The position numbers and the translations under genes are program-made. A stretch of DNA of 64,000 nucleotides from Schizophyllum amplum (Eukaryota; Basidiomycota; Agaricomycetes; Agaricales; Schizophyllaceae). Positions within the stretch are counted from its first letter, which is position 1, and each line of letters starts with the position of its first letter. Location: contig VDMD01000037.1 in the NCBI GenBank assembly GCA_007026445.1, positions 244,550-308,549 of the forward strand, written 5' to 3'. The notes below the pieces were generated by a model, which saw only the letters and a list, made by a program, of their open reading frames with translations, did no database searches and had not been told where the DNA came from. This document shows, in pieces, positions 22,729-33,617 of the stretch.

Positions 22729-24454
22729 TCACTCCAAGTCGCCCTCCTCAGGCTCGGCATCCGTGTCGTATGCATTATCGTTCAGCTCCTTCTCTCCTAT
22801 ATCTTCGCTAGCGTCTGACACGTAGTCAAGCCCTCGTCGCTCATGAGCGCGCACGACGCCGAATACCGGTAGCATATCCGCTACTCGCTTCCACTTCTTC
22901 CGCCGCGCGGCCGACTCCTCCGAGTCGTTGCGGACCAGCGCGCCTTCAGAGCTCGTCGCCGCGCACTCGATGTCTAGGATGCACGGAAAGAGCGCGGAGA
23001 GATATGCAGCGACGATGCGTGCACTTCTGAGGGGCGAGAACTCCACGTCGAGATAAGTCAGCGAGCGCTGCCGTGCGCCCGCCGGGGGGTTATCGCTGAA
23101 CGATAGGTCCTCCGCGTCAAAGTCGAGAACGAGATTCTTCAGGCGGCGACAGTGCTGCGCGAGCGGCACCAATCCCCGGATGGTCAAGCATCGCGGTCGG
23201 TTCTCGTCGCGTCTGGACATAAGCCAGAGATGTTCAAGAAGAGGCCAAGCTTTCGCTAGGTCCTTCATGTCCTCGTCTTTGAGAGTGAACGCGCCGAAGC
23301 AGCGTAGGCTGACCCTGACGAGGTTTTTAAATTTGAGCAGGGGGCTTAGCGTGGCGCTGTCCAACGAATGGAGGCCGATCTCGCTGCTCAGGTCTGGGTC
23401 GTCGACCATGTCGTCGTTGATGTCTATGTCCTCCAGTGTTAATGGGCAGCAGTGGCGACCGAGTTCGTTGATCAGGCTTCGCCAATGGTCCTCCTTCTGG
23501 CTCCGTGCGCACTTGAAGCGGAACTCGCGCAGAAAGATCGTGTTCGGAAGGGAGCGGAAGAAGTTTATACCGAATGTTAGACGGGAGGGTGTTAAGGACA
23601 ACGACCGCAGGGCTCGAAACACAGGCGCGGGCATGTCTGGGAATTTGTCACGGCGGCCGGGGTTGAAGAGGCGCAAGCTCGACAGCTGAGGGAGAGCTGC
23701 GAGGACCAACATGCCACTATCGTCCAGTCGCGGCACCTCCAGCGATCGTATGCCAGGCCACCGACATAGCAGGTACCATAGCATCACGATAAGGTCGTCC
23801 GTCGCCCACTTTTGATCCAATAGCGCGAAGTCCTGCATGTGAGGGCATTTCGCGGGGAGGTTAGGCAGCAAGGTCGCGTTCGGATGCGCTCCAGGGCGGC
23901 TGTGATACCCAACACGAATCTTCAGGCCCGTGATCTTGGGGTGGAGGAACAGCGTAAGGTACTGGAAGACCTGCGGCCCTGTGTAGTTCGCGTGCATGAA
24001 GACCCACTCAAGACTCTGCAGATTCGGTAGAATGGGTGGCGCCAAAGACATCTGCAAAGCTGCCCAGCACGTCGCATCAAGCAACCTGGCCACGTATAGT
24101 GGCATGCACAATGTCCGCACAAAGCGGGCGTAGAAGATAAATCGCTTCAAGTCTCCCAGGTTGACGGGGCGTCGCACAATCTGCGAGTATATGCATAAAT
24201 TTGCAGAAATTCCGCACGTGTGCGGGGTGCTCACTCACGAATCTTGTCCCGCTGTCTTTCTCGAAGACATCACGCGGGATACAGAATAGCAACGGCCAAA
24301 TATCTCGTAGCTCTCTCCACATCGCCGCGATAGGTTGGATATGGAGCGCCTTGCATGTTCGCGCGAGTTTTCCTAGGGCGTCCTTGTCGCTGGTGTCCAT
24401 CAAGCGGTCACATATTATTGCCTGCACCTCGGGAATAGTGAGGCAGATGTGCAT
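22729..24454 (-). CDS. F-box-like/LRR protein, divergent member (copy D)
   Basis: Exons 24239-24454 and 22729-24180 give 555 residues. Start MHICLTIPEVQAII; the F-box-like part (LARTCKALHIQPIAAMW) is recognisable but much diverged from the other six. It retains NPPAG and the FSPLRSARIVAAYLSALFP block, which places it in the same family. The C-terminus is strongly acidic. The intron is in the same place as in the paralogs. It ends 172 bases from the end of copy C (convergent) and is the last gene before the receptors. Confidence 0.82.
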
Positions 24455-25050
24455 CTTGACAGAAAAAAATCATAGAGCCAAGCGTCAGTGTAAGCACGCA
24501 CAGTGGCGCTGATAAGTGCCATACCGTGCTCCTGATATCAACGGGTGTCAGTCCAAGAAATTGACTTTTAGGCGCGAGCCCTGGGTGAGGGTCGAGAGGA
24601 AACTGAGTTTGCTTACAGTCTGAGTAACGACGCGGGTTTCGCGTTGACAGGTCACGTTACCGAAATGGACACGTGGTCTATGTTTGCCTTTAACCACTCT
24701 GCTCAGGCATCTAAAGGCGTACAAGGCAGATATTGTACAAAGGTCACTGTAACGGTCAATATGATATATTTTCGAGTCCCTCCTGTCCGCGGATCGGTCT
24801 ACAAGAGCGTGAAAGTAATGCTACAGATAGTCATGTGTCATGCGAGAGAATCCGAGCCAGGAAAACAATGCACAAGAAAGGAGCCAGCGGTATGCCCAGC
24901 ACCGTCGAAGAAGAATAAAGTAAGAGGCAATGAGGAATAACCATGAACGCTGGTCCATGCGTGAAGGGTGATAATGCTTGTTAAGTGATGATGGGAATGC
25001 GATGATGGAAATTATACTGTTGCTTGATCGCCACGATGAGCTACCTGCTC
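24455..25050. other. Intergenic boundary between F-box copy D and receptor 1
   Basis: Nearly 600 bases containing the start region of copy D and the 3' end of the first receptor. No gene or repeat recognised. Confidence 0.45.
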
Positions 25051-27049
25051 TCACGCCCCCTGCACTTCGCGCTCCGTCTGCACGGTGACCCGCACCGGCG
25101 ACGGTGACTGCGCGCGCCGCGCGAACAGCATCGGAAGTGGCGTTGGCGCCCTCTTCGCTGCAGCCTCCGCGTCCGGCGCCGCAGGGGCCAGGTTGGAGAA
25201 CGGCGGCGGCGAGGGCGGGTCCGCAGACGCATCGTAAGGGCTCGTGTAGTATCCTTGATATGCATAATATGCGTGGTTGGGGTCCGTAACGTAGGCGTCC
25301 GAGATGTAGATGACGTCGCGCGAGGAGAGGGACGTGGCGAGGGAGGCGCAGGATGCAAGGGAGGTGACCGAGCCCTGTGGCGTGTGGCGTGCATGGAGGT
25401 GGACGGAAGGTAGGGAGGCCTCGGAGGGGCTGGCGAGGATGCTGCGGTCTGGTAGGCGGTGTGGCAGGCGACTGTCGTCAGGTGCACTGGCGCCAGCCGT
25501 CACGGTCGACGTCCGTTGCGGCGACGGCGGGATGATGTGCACAGGCAGCGCTGGGATGCTCTCCGCTGAATCTTGTCCGAGGCCCGGCGGCGCTGACCAA
25601 GATGATGACCGGGTCAGGTCGTCGACGTGCTGGCTGTTCAGACTCCTGCTGCGGCAAAGATCTAGGCTCTTGCTGCGGCTCGCGGAGAGGTCGGCGGGAG
25701 CGAAGGGGTCCTTGCGCGTCGACGCGAAGGGGTCGTCCGAGTCGCCTCCGCCGGCCACGTAGACCGGCAGGGATCCGATATAGGAGTCCGATACCGGCTT
25801 CTCGACGTTCCAGTGATCCTTTTTCCATCTACGAACACCGTAAGACATCGTCAAGACTTAGCAATCAGAATGATGCGTACTGAGGATGTGGTAGCTTGAA
25901 CGTTGGCGCCGTAGAGCGGCGGAATACCTTCCGCAGAACGTGCAGACAGCGTTCCTGGTAGCTCGCTTCACCAGCAAGGCCGAACAGCGCGAAGAATGCT
26001 AAGGCGCAGAGGACGGGCAGCCACCTCTCCGTCTCGATAGCAGCGCTGTTGACACTGGAGGCGCGCCAGTCTGCCGCCAGCACTCGCGTGATTTGGCCAC
26101 CCTGCGAATGCGCATGAGGCCACGATACCCAAGGTTCAAGCGCACTCGAATGTGCGAGGGCTGCGATGCGGAGACTGGCGGTGGTGATAGTAGCGAAGTT
26201 GGTAAACAGGGCGAGAAGGACGAGGCGGAGGCAGAGGCCAGTGCGCATGCTTCCCATCTGTGCGAGCATATGGTCGAACTGCAGACGGTGGATGTAGGAG
26301 ACGCGCAGGCACAGCACTGTAGTAGTGTTAGGACATGTGATATAAGGATACGCCAGGAACATACCTGCGTATATTAGGGAGGCCGCGCAGAGCCCGAGGG
26401 GCCAGTTGAGGACGAGGAAGTATGCGGGAAGGGTATTGTAGATGGCCGCATGGCAGCCGAGGTCTTCAAGAATGGTGAAGCGGTGGTCTTGGACGATAAC
26501 ATCTGTATGAATATGAGCATGGGTCGGTGGTGGAAGATGATGCAGCGACTGACGAAGGATCATAACGAGGAGGGGGATCCCAGTAGACAGGCCGAGATCG
26601 AACGCAATTACACGTAGGGCCTAGGCTTCATGTTAGTCGTGGAATGAAGTAGTAAGAGCAGCACGCACATCTCGTCGTGTTTCGGGAAGAGCTTTCGTGG
26701 AGGTGACCTTCCAGAGGCGATGGGATATACAGAGACTGGATGCAGGGATGCCGATACTAGCACCGAGAAGTAGCTTGGAAGCTTCATCGTTGTATCAGTC
26801 ATACATTCTGAGGAAGTATAGCGGTCACGTACCTATATCGCACCAGCCCGGTACAGCGTTCACGACATTCCCCGCCCAAACCACCGAGTCGATGAAGGAT
26901 AGCAGGCAGGCGGTCGCTGCCCAACCCGCGAGCGCACAAGCGCCCACATTCCATGCTTGCAGCGTGAACGGCAGGGGTAACAGGGCAAGCACGGATCCCA
27001 AGAAAGCGAGAATGGGGAAAAGAGGATACGTCGGGTCATTTGAGAGCAT
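25051..27049 (-). CDS. STE3: STE3-type pheromone receptor 1
   Basis: Starts at ATG 27047-27049 (MLSNDPTYPLFPILAFLG) and ends at 25051. Several short introns separate the membrane segments, and the last one, about 25817-25867, precedes the tail (exon beginning WKKDHWNVEKPVS). Seven hydrophobic helices are visible, with the family landmarks WCDI, GIPASSLCISRRL and ILEDLGCHAAIYNT. The tail of about 270 residues is Ser/Pro-rich and shares with receptor 2 the motifs LPVHIIPPSP, SRDVIYISDAY and RAQSPSPVRVTV. Known role: class D G-protein-coupled receptor in the plasma membrane that binds a lipid-modified peptide pheromone from a compatible mate. HMG-type motifs lie upstream at 27214-27302. Confidence 0.92.
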
Positions 27050-27213
27050 TGCGGGGTCGTGAGTCGTGCCGAGACGAGGCGGAAAGGGTGAAAGAACGGA
27101 AAACCGAGACGGGGAAAGAGGCGGAGAAAGAGATGGAAGCGTACATCCTGATCTCTCCGTCCTTAAGTTCCTTCCCGGGCGGTACCTGGCAACACGAGGA
27201 CAAGTGCATTTTG

Positions 27214-27302
27214 GGAACAATGAGGGCGGAGGCAAAACCCGACGGCACGAGGCGTTACAGCGTCACGATTCATTGTTCGTGACTGCGTGACTGCCATTGT
27301 TC
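27214..27302 (-). promoter_or_regulatory. Cluster of HMG-box core sites upstream of receptor 1
   Basis: GGAACAATG (27214-27222), CATTGTTC (27271-27278) and CCATTGTTC (27294-27302) lie 165-255 bases before the start codon. AACAAT/ATTGTT is the classic core bound by HMG-box factors, the class that includes the pheromone-response regulators of basidiomycetes. Binding is inferred. Confidence 0.5.
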
Positions 27303-27958
27303 CCGTGCAGGACGATCGTGGGCGCCCACAATTGATGTACGCGGTGTACGTCTACTGATGGCAATCCGGGGGGTGGGTTCTCCTATGGTTAAACGTGTCC
27401 GCATGAGCTTGCACATCCGTCAATCTCAAGTCCGCAGCTCAAGCTCAACTTGTTCCAATCAAGTTCACCTAGACATTCTGAAGCTGCGCGAAGAGCGACA
27501 AGACATGGTTGGTACAACGATCATTGCATTGCAAGATCGTAGAGCTATCTACGCGTTCTGGATCTATGTTTTCATGCTACAGATGGTTAAGTCAGATATA
27601 AAGAGAGACGTGAATGTCGAAGACCGAAAAGGCACGAAAGCAGCACGCGAATGTCAGCGGCGCTAGCGATGGTATATAAAGTAGATATGCAGAGACGTGA
27701 AGACGTGAACGAAGAGAAACGAGTCAGTAGAGAAACGAGTTAGTAGCGAAACAAGCCAATAGCGAAACGAGTCCGTAACCAGCGTGGAGAGTGAGAGGAA
27801 TGCATAGGACGAGAGCAGTACGAGAGCATATGTAGGCGTCAGTTCATGACGATCGTATCAGGCATGGGATGGGATGGGATAGGATGGAAGCGCCTCCAGG
27901 GCGGTCGCGGGATGGTTGCGATGGAGGGGCTAGAGATGAATACGTAGAGAGATGCTGT
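27303..27958. other. Spacer between receptors 1 and 2
   Basis: No gene or CaaX-ending reading frame was found here. The segment 27700-27790 has imperfect repeats of gaaacgagt/gcgaaac, and GGGATGGGAT repeats occur near 27868-27885. Confidence 0.45.
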
Positions 27959-29928
27959 TTATGCCTCGAATGCCTCGTGCTCCGTGCTCACGGTGACTCG
28001 CACCGGCGACGGCGAGTGCGCCCGACGGCCAATGAAGAGCGGCGTCGCGCGCCGTGACTGACGCATCTCGGGCTGTGCCGTCGTCGGCGTGAGGTTGGAG
28101 AACGGCGGCGGCGAGGGCGATGGCGAGTCGCCGTACGCGTCGTAGATGTAGATGACGTCCTGCCCGCCGGTAGACGAGGCGAGGGACGTCGCGAGGCTGC
28201 GCAACGAGCTCTGCGAGCGCGTGTGATGTGGCGCGTGGAGGGTTGCGGGCTGTGGTGTGGGCATCGGTGGTGGTGCAGCACGCAGGGATGGCAGGGATTG
28301 GCTGTGCAGAGATGAAGTCGAAGGGCCGCCGAGGATGCTGCGGGATGGCAAGCGGTGGAAGGAGAACTCGCGGTGCTCGATGTCGGTTGACGAGCGGCGC
28401 GACGAAGACGGCGACGAGGAGTCCGACGACGGTGGTGAGGGCGGGATGACGTGGACGGGCAGGTCCGGCAGGTCCCTCTCGTGATATTCGTATTCGGGAG
28501 GAGCGGTCGTCGCCGGCGACGACGGCAACGGGATGCCCTTCTCGGGGTCGAAGTCCATGCTGCTGTTCGCGGCCGTTGTTGAGGCGAATGTATCGGAAGT
28601 GGAGTTGAAGGCGTTCTTCTTGGAAGCGAAGCGATCGCTGGACTCTTTGTTGGGAGCGTATACGGGTAGGGAGCCAGCGGAAGGCTTGTTGTCCCACCTG
28701 CAACATCGTCAGCAATGAAAAAGGGACTGCTGGAAGAGAACTTACTTGGGCGGGGCAATCTTGAAGGCACGGAGCTTGGGGTTCGGGGCGCGTCCGAGCT
28801 TCCTTAGGACGGTTGCGAAGCACTCGCCGTAGTATCTCCTGGCTTCGCTCGCGAAACCAAAGAGGCCAAAGAAGAGGAAAGCGCATGCAACTGGGAGCCA
28901 GCGGGTCATCTCAACCGAGCGCTCGTATGAGGAGTTCGAGCGCCAGATGATGGCGGGGATTTGGTCGATGTGGCCGAAGTCGTAGTGCGTGTCCGCCCAT
29001 GAGATCCAGGGGGCGGCCTCGACGTTGTGGGTGCCGAGGTAGATGCTGAGTGCGCCGAAGGGAATCGTGCAGCACATGTCCATGATGGCGAGGAGCATCA
29101 GGCGCATGTAGCGGCTGGCATCGAGAGACTTGTTGTGCGCGAGAATCTGAGCAAACTGCAGACGGCGAATATAGAACGCGCGAAGGCAGAGGGCTACAGA
29201 GACAGTCAGAGGTAGATATGCAAACTCGGATGATGCTACCCACCAGAGTACACAAAGGATATGGAGCCGAGGACGAGCGGCCACATGAAGAAAAGGAAGT
29301 AGGCCGGTAGCGTGATGTAGACGACAGCATAGCAGCCGACGTCCTCAAGAATGTCGAAGCGGTGAGGCTGGACGACGACGTCTGCGATGAAGTGAGCTGA
29401 CGAACTTCCATCTCGAACAGGCCACTCACGAAGAATCATGACGAGAATTGGGATGCCGACGGCGATGGCAAGGTCAACGGCAATGGCGTTGAGTTTCTGA
29501 GAGTGATGTGAGCTGGACGTGGCACTCAGGAGAGAAAAGTGGCTTACGTCGCGGCGCGAGATGGACACGGTCCTCATGGACGTGATCTTGTAGAGGCGGC
29601 GAGAGATGCAGAGGCCGGAGGCCGGGATGCCTATGCCGACACCAAGCAAAAGCTTAGAAGCTAGAAAACATCGTCAGAGGTGAATATGGAAGAAAGGCTC
29701 TCTCGACGTACAGATATCACACCACACCGGCGCGAAGTTGATGGCATTGCCCTTCCAGACGAGGGAGTTGATGAAGGACAGCAGGCAGGCGGTGGCCGTC
29801 CAGAGCATGTACGCGCAGGTGCCCGAGTTCCAGGCGTGAATGTGCCATGGAAGGGGAATGAGGCTGACGACGAAGCCGAGGAAGGCCATCGTCGGGAAGA
29901 GAGGATACGTGGGATCGTGCGAGAGCAT
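27959..29928 (-). CDS. STE3: STE3-type pheromone receptor 2
   Basis: Starts at ATG 29926-29928 (MLSHDPTYPLFPTMAFLG) and stops at 27959. Exons hold seven hydrophobic segments and the same landmarks as receptor 1 (WCDI, GIPASGLCISRRLYK, DILEDVGCYAVVY). The cytosolic tail of about 245 residues carries LPVHVIPPSPP, a Ser-rich block, QDVIYIYDAY and RAHSPSPVRVTV near the end. Because order, strand and tail motifs match receptor 1, the two probably arose by tandem duplication. The receptor couples to a heterotrimeric G protein and decides which pheromones the cell hears. Which of the nearby precursors act on it cannot be read from sequence. Confidence 0.92.
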
Positions 29929-30073
29929 GACGAGAGTTCGTGAAGTGTCGTTGGGCAAGGGACGGTCGAGAGACTAGTGGCTCGGGCGACCAGGAGGGAT
30001 GGAACGGAGAAGTAAGGCTTTCCATCTCGATCCCTCTCCCTTTATTTCCCGCCATCTCCGGACACGAGGGCAA

Positions 30074-30226
30074 GGACAATGGTTGAAGAAAGGGACACGC
30101 GACAGATCGCGTTACTAAAGTGACTAGTCACAGCCCATTGTGCGTTACTGTGACAGAGGTCACAATCCCATTGTCCCTCTTGATGTCGGCCTGCCGGCAG
30201 ACTCGTCGCTCATGAGGCCATTGTCC
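30074..30226 (-). promoter_or_regulatory. Four HMG-type sites upstream of receptor 2
   Basis: GGACAATGG (30074-30082), CCATTGTG (30135-30142), CCATTGTCC (30168-30176) and CCATTGTCC (30218-30226) occur within 155 bases, 150-300 bases ahead of the receptor start. They share an ATTGT core with the sites at receptors 1 and 3. Confidence 0.5.
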
Positions 30227-30946
30227 CTGTGCCGAGGTACGCGATCAGTTTCTGCTTTCGTCCAAGGAAGTACGTGCATATGCCATCTCCAAGAAACGCT
30301 GCCCCAGAGCCTAAGATACTTCCGACCGTCTTCGGGAGTTTGAGTCTGGACCACAGCTCGCAGGAAGCGAGAGTCGCCGACTTCATACGCACGTCGCCAG
30401 AGGCAGGTACCTACACTATAATAACGTACGGCAAGTCCAGATGTAGTACAGTAATGATATGTTCTTTCGCGGTGTATAGCCTGGGCTTGAGATCTTGAGA
30501 ACCGACCTTCGGCAGAAGGCTGGAATTGCACGAGGGCACTGAATCCCGCATGCCCTTGTCAAGCCCATGTCGCTTGTAAGACGACGAACGATGAGGGTTT
30601 TGTCACAGTCTCAAAATTTGGTACGTTCTCGCGCAGACAGCGGAAGCATCAAAAGACAGAGACAGAACACTATGCTCGTATTTGTACACTATTGCACAGC
30701 CGACAAGTGAGGCAAGGCTGGCCTTTTCCAGCCTCCCTGGGATAGCAGATACATAAAGAGTCGCATATACATAAGCATAGGTTAAGCGAGAGCTCATACA
30801 AATACATGGCAGCGGTTGAGCCTGCGGACAACATATTGGAGGATAGGGATGCATAGATCAAGCAGGGTCTGTCGGCAAGGTGAGCAAGATGGACGCGCAA
30901 GCAGCGGGGAGGGACTCACCTAAAACCCTAGGTTGCAGCTTGACGG
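30227..30946. other. Intergenic stretch, no gene seen
   Basis: Between the receptor 2 promoter and the first pheromone gene. No CaaX-ending short frame or conserved protein was found. Confidence 0.4.
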
Positions 30947-31129
30947 CTATGCGACGACGCACCAGCCGTGGAAGGTGGTATTTCCATCAGCGACGTGTTC
31001 GGCATCGACTAAGAATCCCAGGACCTCCAAGTCATCGTTGTGTAGGGAGGGAGGGGGATCGGCGGGCATCGCTTCGGTCGCGGCGTCTGCGGCGACGTCC
31101 AGGTCGGGAAGATTGGTGAAGAGATCCAT
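30947..31129 (-). CDS. Mating pheromone precursor P1 (CaaX box CVVA)
   Basis: 60 residues, ATG at 31127-31129 (MDLFTNLPDLDV), ending FHGWCVVA. The MD.F start, the acidic middle and the C-terminal CaaX box are the standard form of basidiomycete pheromone precursors. The cysteine is farnesylated, VVA is removed, the end is methylated, and an N-terminal cut releases a short lipopeptide. The probable mature part lies in the last 12-15 residues (GNTTFHGWC). Just before the start codon there is a splice acceptor (CTTCAG) with a donor GGTGCGTCG upstream, so the 5' leader is probably spliced. An HMG-type CACAATGGG occurs at 31480-31488. Confidence 0.85.
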   Translation of the reverse strand: MDLFTNLPDLDVAADAATEAMPADPPPSLHNDDLEVLGFLVDAEHVADGNTTFHGWCVVA

Positions 31130-32334
31130 TGGTAATGAAAGATTGGGTTCGGGGGTTCTGAAGAGACCGTCAGCACCAATCCCGCCCGAGAGGGCGTCTC
31201 TCGACGCACCTGTGAAGCCCGCTTGAGAGCTGAAGGAGAGTGCAAGAGGCGTTGGTTTGGTGTACAAGAGTAGCTCGCTCGGTGTGCAAGAGCGCGCGAA
31301 GTAGTGTGCAGGAACAGGCGCTTGGTGAGCGAGAGCGTTCGTTCAAGGATTCGCGGGCGGCTGATGGCGATAAGATGAGGAGGGTCAAAGCACCTGCGCG
31401 TCCTTTATATACCCCAGCGAGAGGGGTCCCGCAGAATAATAAATAAAAAAGAACAACCCAAGAATGCGGTTAATTTTAGCACAATGGGCACGATGCATTC
31501 CTTGTACCCCCGTTCACGAGGCTAGGACCCCAGTACACAAGGCAAGGACCCCCTGCTTGTCAGCACGGTGAGACATCCAGCTCATGTGTGTGTGCGGTCA
31601 GACTTTCAGGCAAGACTTGGGGCGAGGAATGCTGGAATGCGGGGGAGCGGGCCATGGAGGATAAGGTTGAGGTGTGGGAAGATCGGATGGCTTCTGGTGC
31701 CGCGGAAGAGTTGATCACGGAAGCGGCTTTGGTTACCGATTTCATATTACTGGATTAGGCGAACAAGGGGAGTGGCGACTTTGGAGGGAGGCTTGGGCTG
31801 CACTTGCGCAGGACGTTTGCGAGGGCGACGAGCTCGCTCTCTGCTTTTCAGATCACTAGCTTGAGAGTCTCAGACGCAGCGAGGAAGACCAGACGAGTCT
31901 GGCATTCGGGTCGGAAAGAGGGCAAGCTACTGTTACAGTCGTTGTATATACTCAGAGTTACAGATTGTATGTACAGTGTCGCAGCTGCCAGCAACTGCTA
32001 CATGCAAAGGAGAGAGGGTAGCCATAAGTAAGACTGAGCGACCATATGAACAGAAAGACCCGGGAGACCATAATAAGGAATAAGTAGACGTGGCTCGAAG
32101 TCGTAAGTATCGTGATGAGGGAGTCGAGGCTGCCGTAGCTGCCTCGGAGTGTTGGTAGGACGAGTCATAATGATTCTGCACGTCGGTGAAGACGATGGAG
32201 ACGGTAGTAGGGAAACGTGCGAGGCAGAGCGCTCGAGGCGAAGTCTACAATGTTGATCAGAACACGACTCCTTCGGGAGATTCGAAAAACGTACCTGTGC
32301 GCGTCCTCCCTAGCGTCCTGTCTAGCGCCAAAGC
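31130..32334. other. Intergenic stretch between pheromone genes P1 and P2
   Basis: Contains the spliced leader and promoter of P1. Apart from CACAATGGG at 31480 and short AGGACCCC repeats (31525-31555), no gene is recognisable. Confidence 0.4.
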
Positions 32335-32532
32335 CTACGCAATGGTGCAGTAGCTCCCATAGTCTCCTATCGTGTCTGCGTTGACCGGCAGGGGCGAGCC
32401 CTCGCTGCCTGGCATGCCAGACGCGCCCGGGTGGGTGTCGCTCTCCGAGGCGCGGATGAGCTGCTCGAAGGCAGTATCACTGTCGAGCGACCCGTCGACG
32501 AGTGAGGTGAGGATGGTGTCGAAGGAGTCCAT
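32335..32532 (-). CDS. Mating pheromone precursor P2 (CaaX box CTIA)
   Basis: 65 residues from ATG 32530-32532 (MDSFDTILTSLVDG) to a C-terminus GDYGSYCTIA. The CTIA box has the aliphatic-aliphatic-Ala form expected for farnesyltransferase. The reading frame is open further upstream, but the MDSF start matches the other precursors. HMG-type sites lie at 32714-32770. Its mature core (GDYGSYC) differs from the GYGGGYC group, so it may act on a different receptor. Confidence 0.82.
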   Translation of the reverse strand: MDSFDTILTSLVDGSLDSDTAFEQLIRASESDTHPGASGMPGSEGSPLPVNADTIGDYGSYCTIA

Positions 32533-32713
32533 GTCGCCTGTGAGGGTGATGATAGTCGCGAGGACGGGATGGGGATAGGTGTGCAAGGTGCGTCGTCGAC
32601 GGAGAAGGTCGAAGGTTACGGGTGGGCAACAAAGGTAAGAGGCTCTCACATTTACCAAGGACGCCTTCTTATGTGAGCCAGCGTCCGTGGGAGTTACGTT
32701 GTTCGCAAGATTA

Positions 32714-32770
32714 GAACAATGAAGTCAAAAAAGCGGTGGCGTATCGTGCCGTCCTAAAAGCCATTGTTCG
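32714..32770 (-). promoter_or_regulatory. HMG-box core sites upstream of pheromone P2
   Basis: GAACAATG (32714-32721) and CCATTGTTCG (32761-32770), about 180-240 bases ahead of the P2 start codon; same core as at the receptors. Confidence 0.45.
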
Positions 32771-32959
32771 GCTTTCACACAGCAATCCGAGCCACGCAAA
32801 GTCGCGCAGAATATTCGCATGTCTCTTGACCGAGAGAGCGGCGAGAAAGCAGGGCAAGCTGAGGCGATGAAAGAGCAAAAGACAAGGGCGCGAACCGTGG
32901 CGCTGGCATTCATGCTCGGTGTAAACAAGAGCAAATATCGATCATCTCACGGCCGACCG

Positions 32960-33246
32960 CCATTGTTCTTGTCTGCTTTCGTCTTGCAACCGCGTCTGTG
33001 CCACTCTTCGTTCGCGCTTTACCTCAAGGGGGATATCTGCTCGCGTCATCTAGGCGATAAGAAACAGGGACATAGACTGCATCCGTGCATCTGAACGTCC
33101 CTGTGACTGGCGACGAACAACGCAAGACGAACAATGGTAACGCAGCCGATCGCAGGCTCCCAGCCGAACAATAGGACAAAAGGTCATAAGCCTCTCGTAC
33201 ATCCTTGGCTGCTGGGTACATAAGGTGCCCCGACGCTATTGTTCGC
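32960..33246 (+). promoter_or_regulatory. HMG-box core sites upstream of pheromone P3
   Basis: CCATTGTTC (32960-32968), GAACAATGG (33129-33137), GAACAATAG (33166-33174) and CTATTGTTCGC (33236-33246) precede P3 by 195-480 bases. Four cores in under 300 bases is far denser than in neighbouring coding sequence. Confidence 0.5.
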
Positions 33247-33440
33247 GCTCACTCACCTTCGCTTCGCTTCACCCCGCTGTATTTGCTCCCAAGGTGCGCT
33301 CGTTCTGCCACGAACAAGTGCTTTTCGCTGACATGCACATTCCATAGCCCTACTGCTCGCCGCCCACCCGCCGCCGCCGCTACCTCCCGCTCTACAACTC
33401 CTGCCTACCACCCAACTTCGCACTGCCCACTCGCGCACCC

Positions 33441-33617
33441 ATGGATACATTCACTACCCTCGAGTGCCTCGCCGAGACCGCCCCGGTCCAGGAGGCTGCT
33501 CCCTCTGTCACACCATCTGAACCTTCTGCGTCGGAAGGCTTCGACGACTTCCTCCGCATGGTTGCCGACAGCGACTCGCCGTGCGGCTACTTCGGCGGAT
33601 ACTGCGTCGTCGCATGA
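33441..33617 (+). CDS. Mating pheromone precursor P3 (CaaX box CVVA)
   Basis: 58 residues from ATG 33441 (MDTFTTLECLAETAP) to TGA 33615-33617, ending CGYFGGYCVVA. It is short enough to be missed by length-filtered gene finders. Structure is typical: conserved MDxF start, acidic Ser/Pro-rich middle, a block FDDFLRMVADSDSP, then the presumed mature peptide and the CaaX box. The last 14 residues belong to a group with P4, P6 and P7 (D[SK]P[CS]GY..GYC), which suggests a recent common origin. It has a cluster of four HMG-type motifs upstream. Confidence 0.87.
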   Translation: MDTFTTLECLAETAPVQEAAPSVTPSEPSASEGFDDFLRMVADSDSPCGYFGGYCVVA

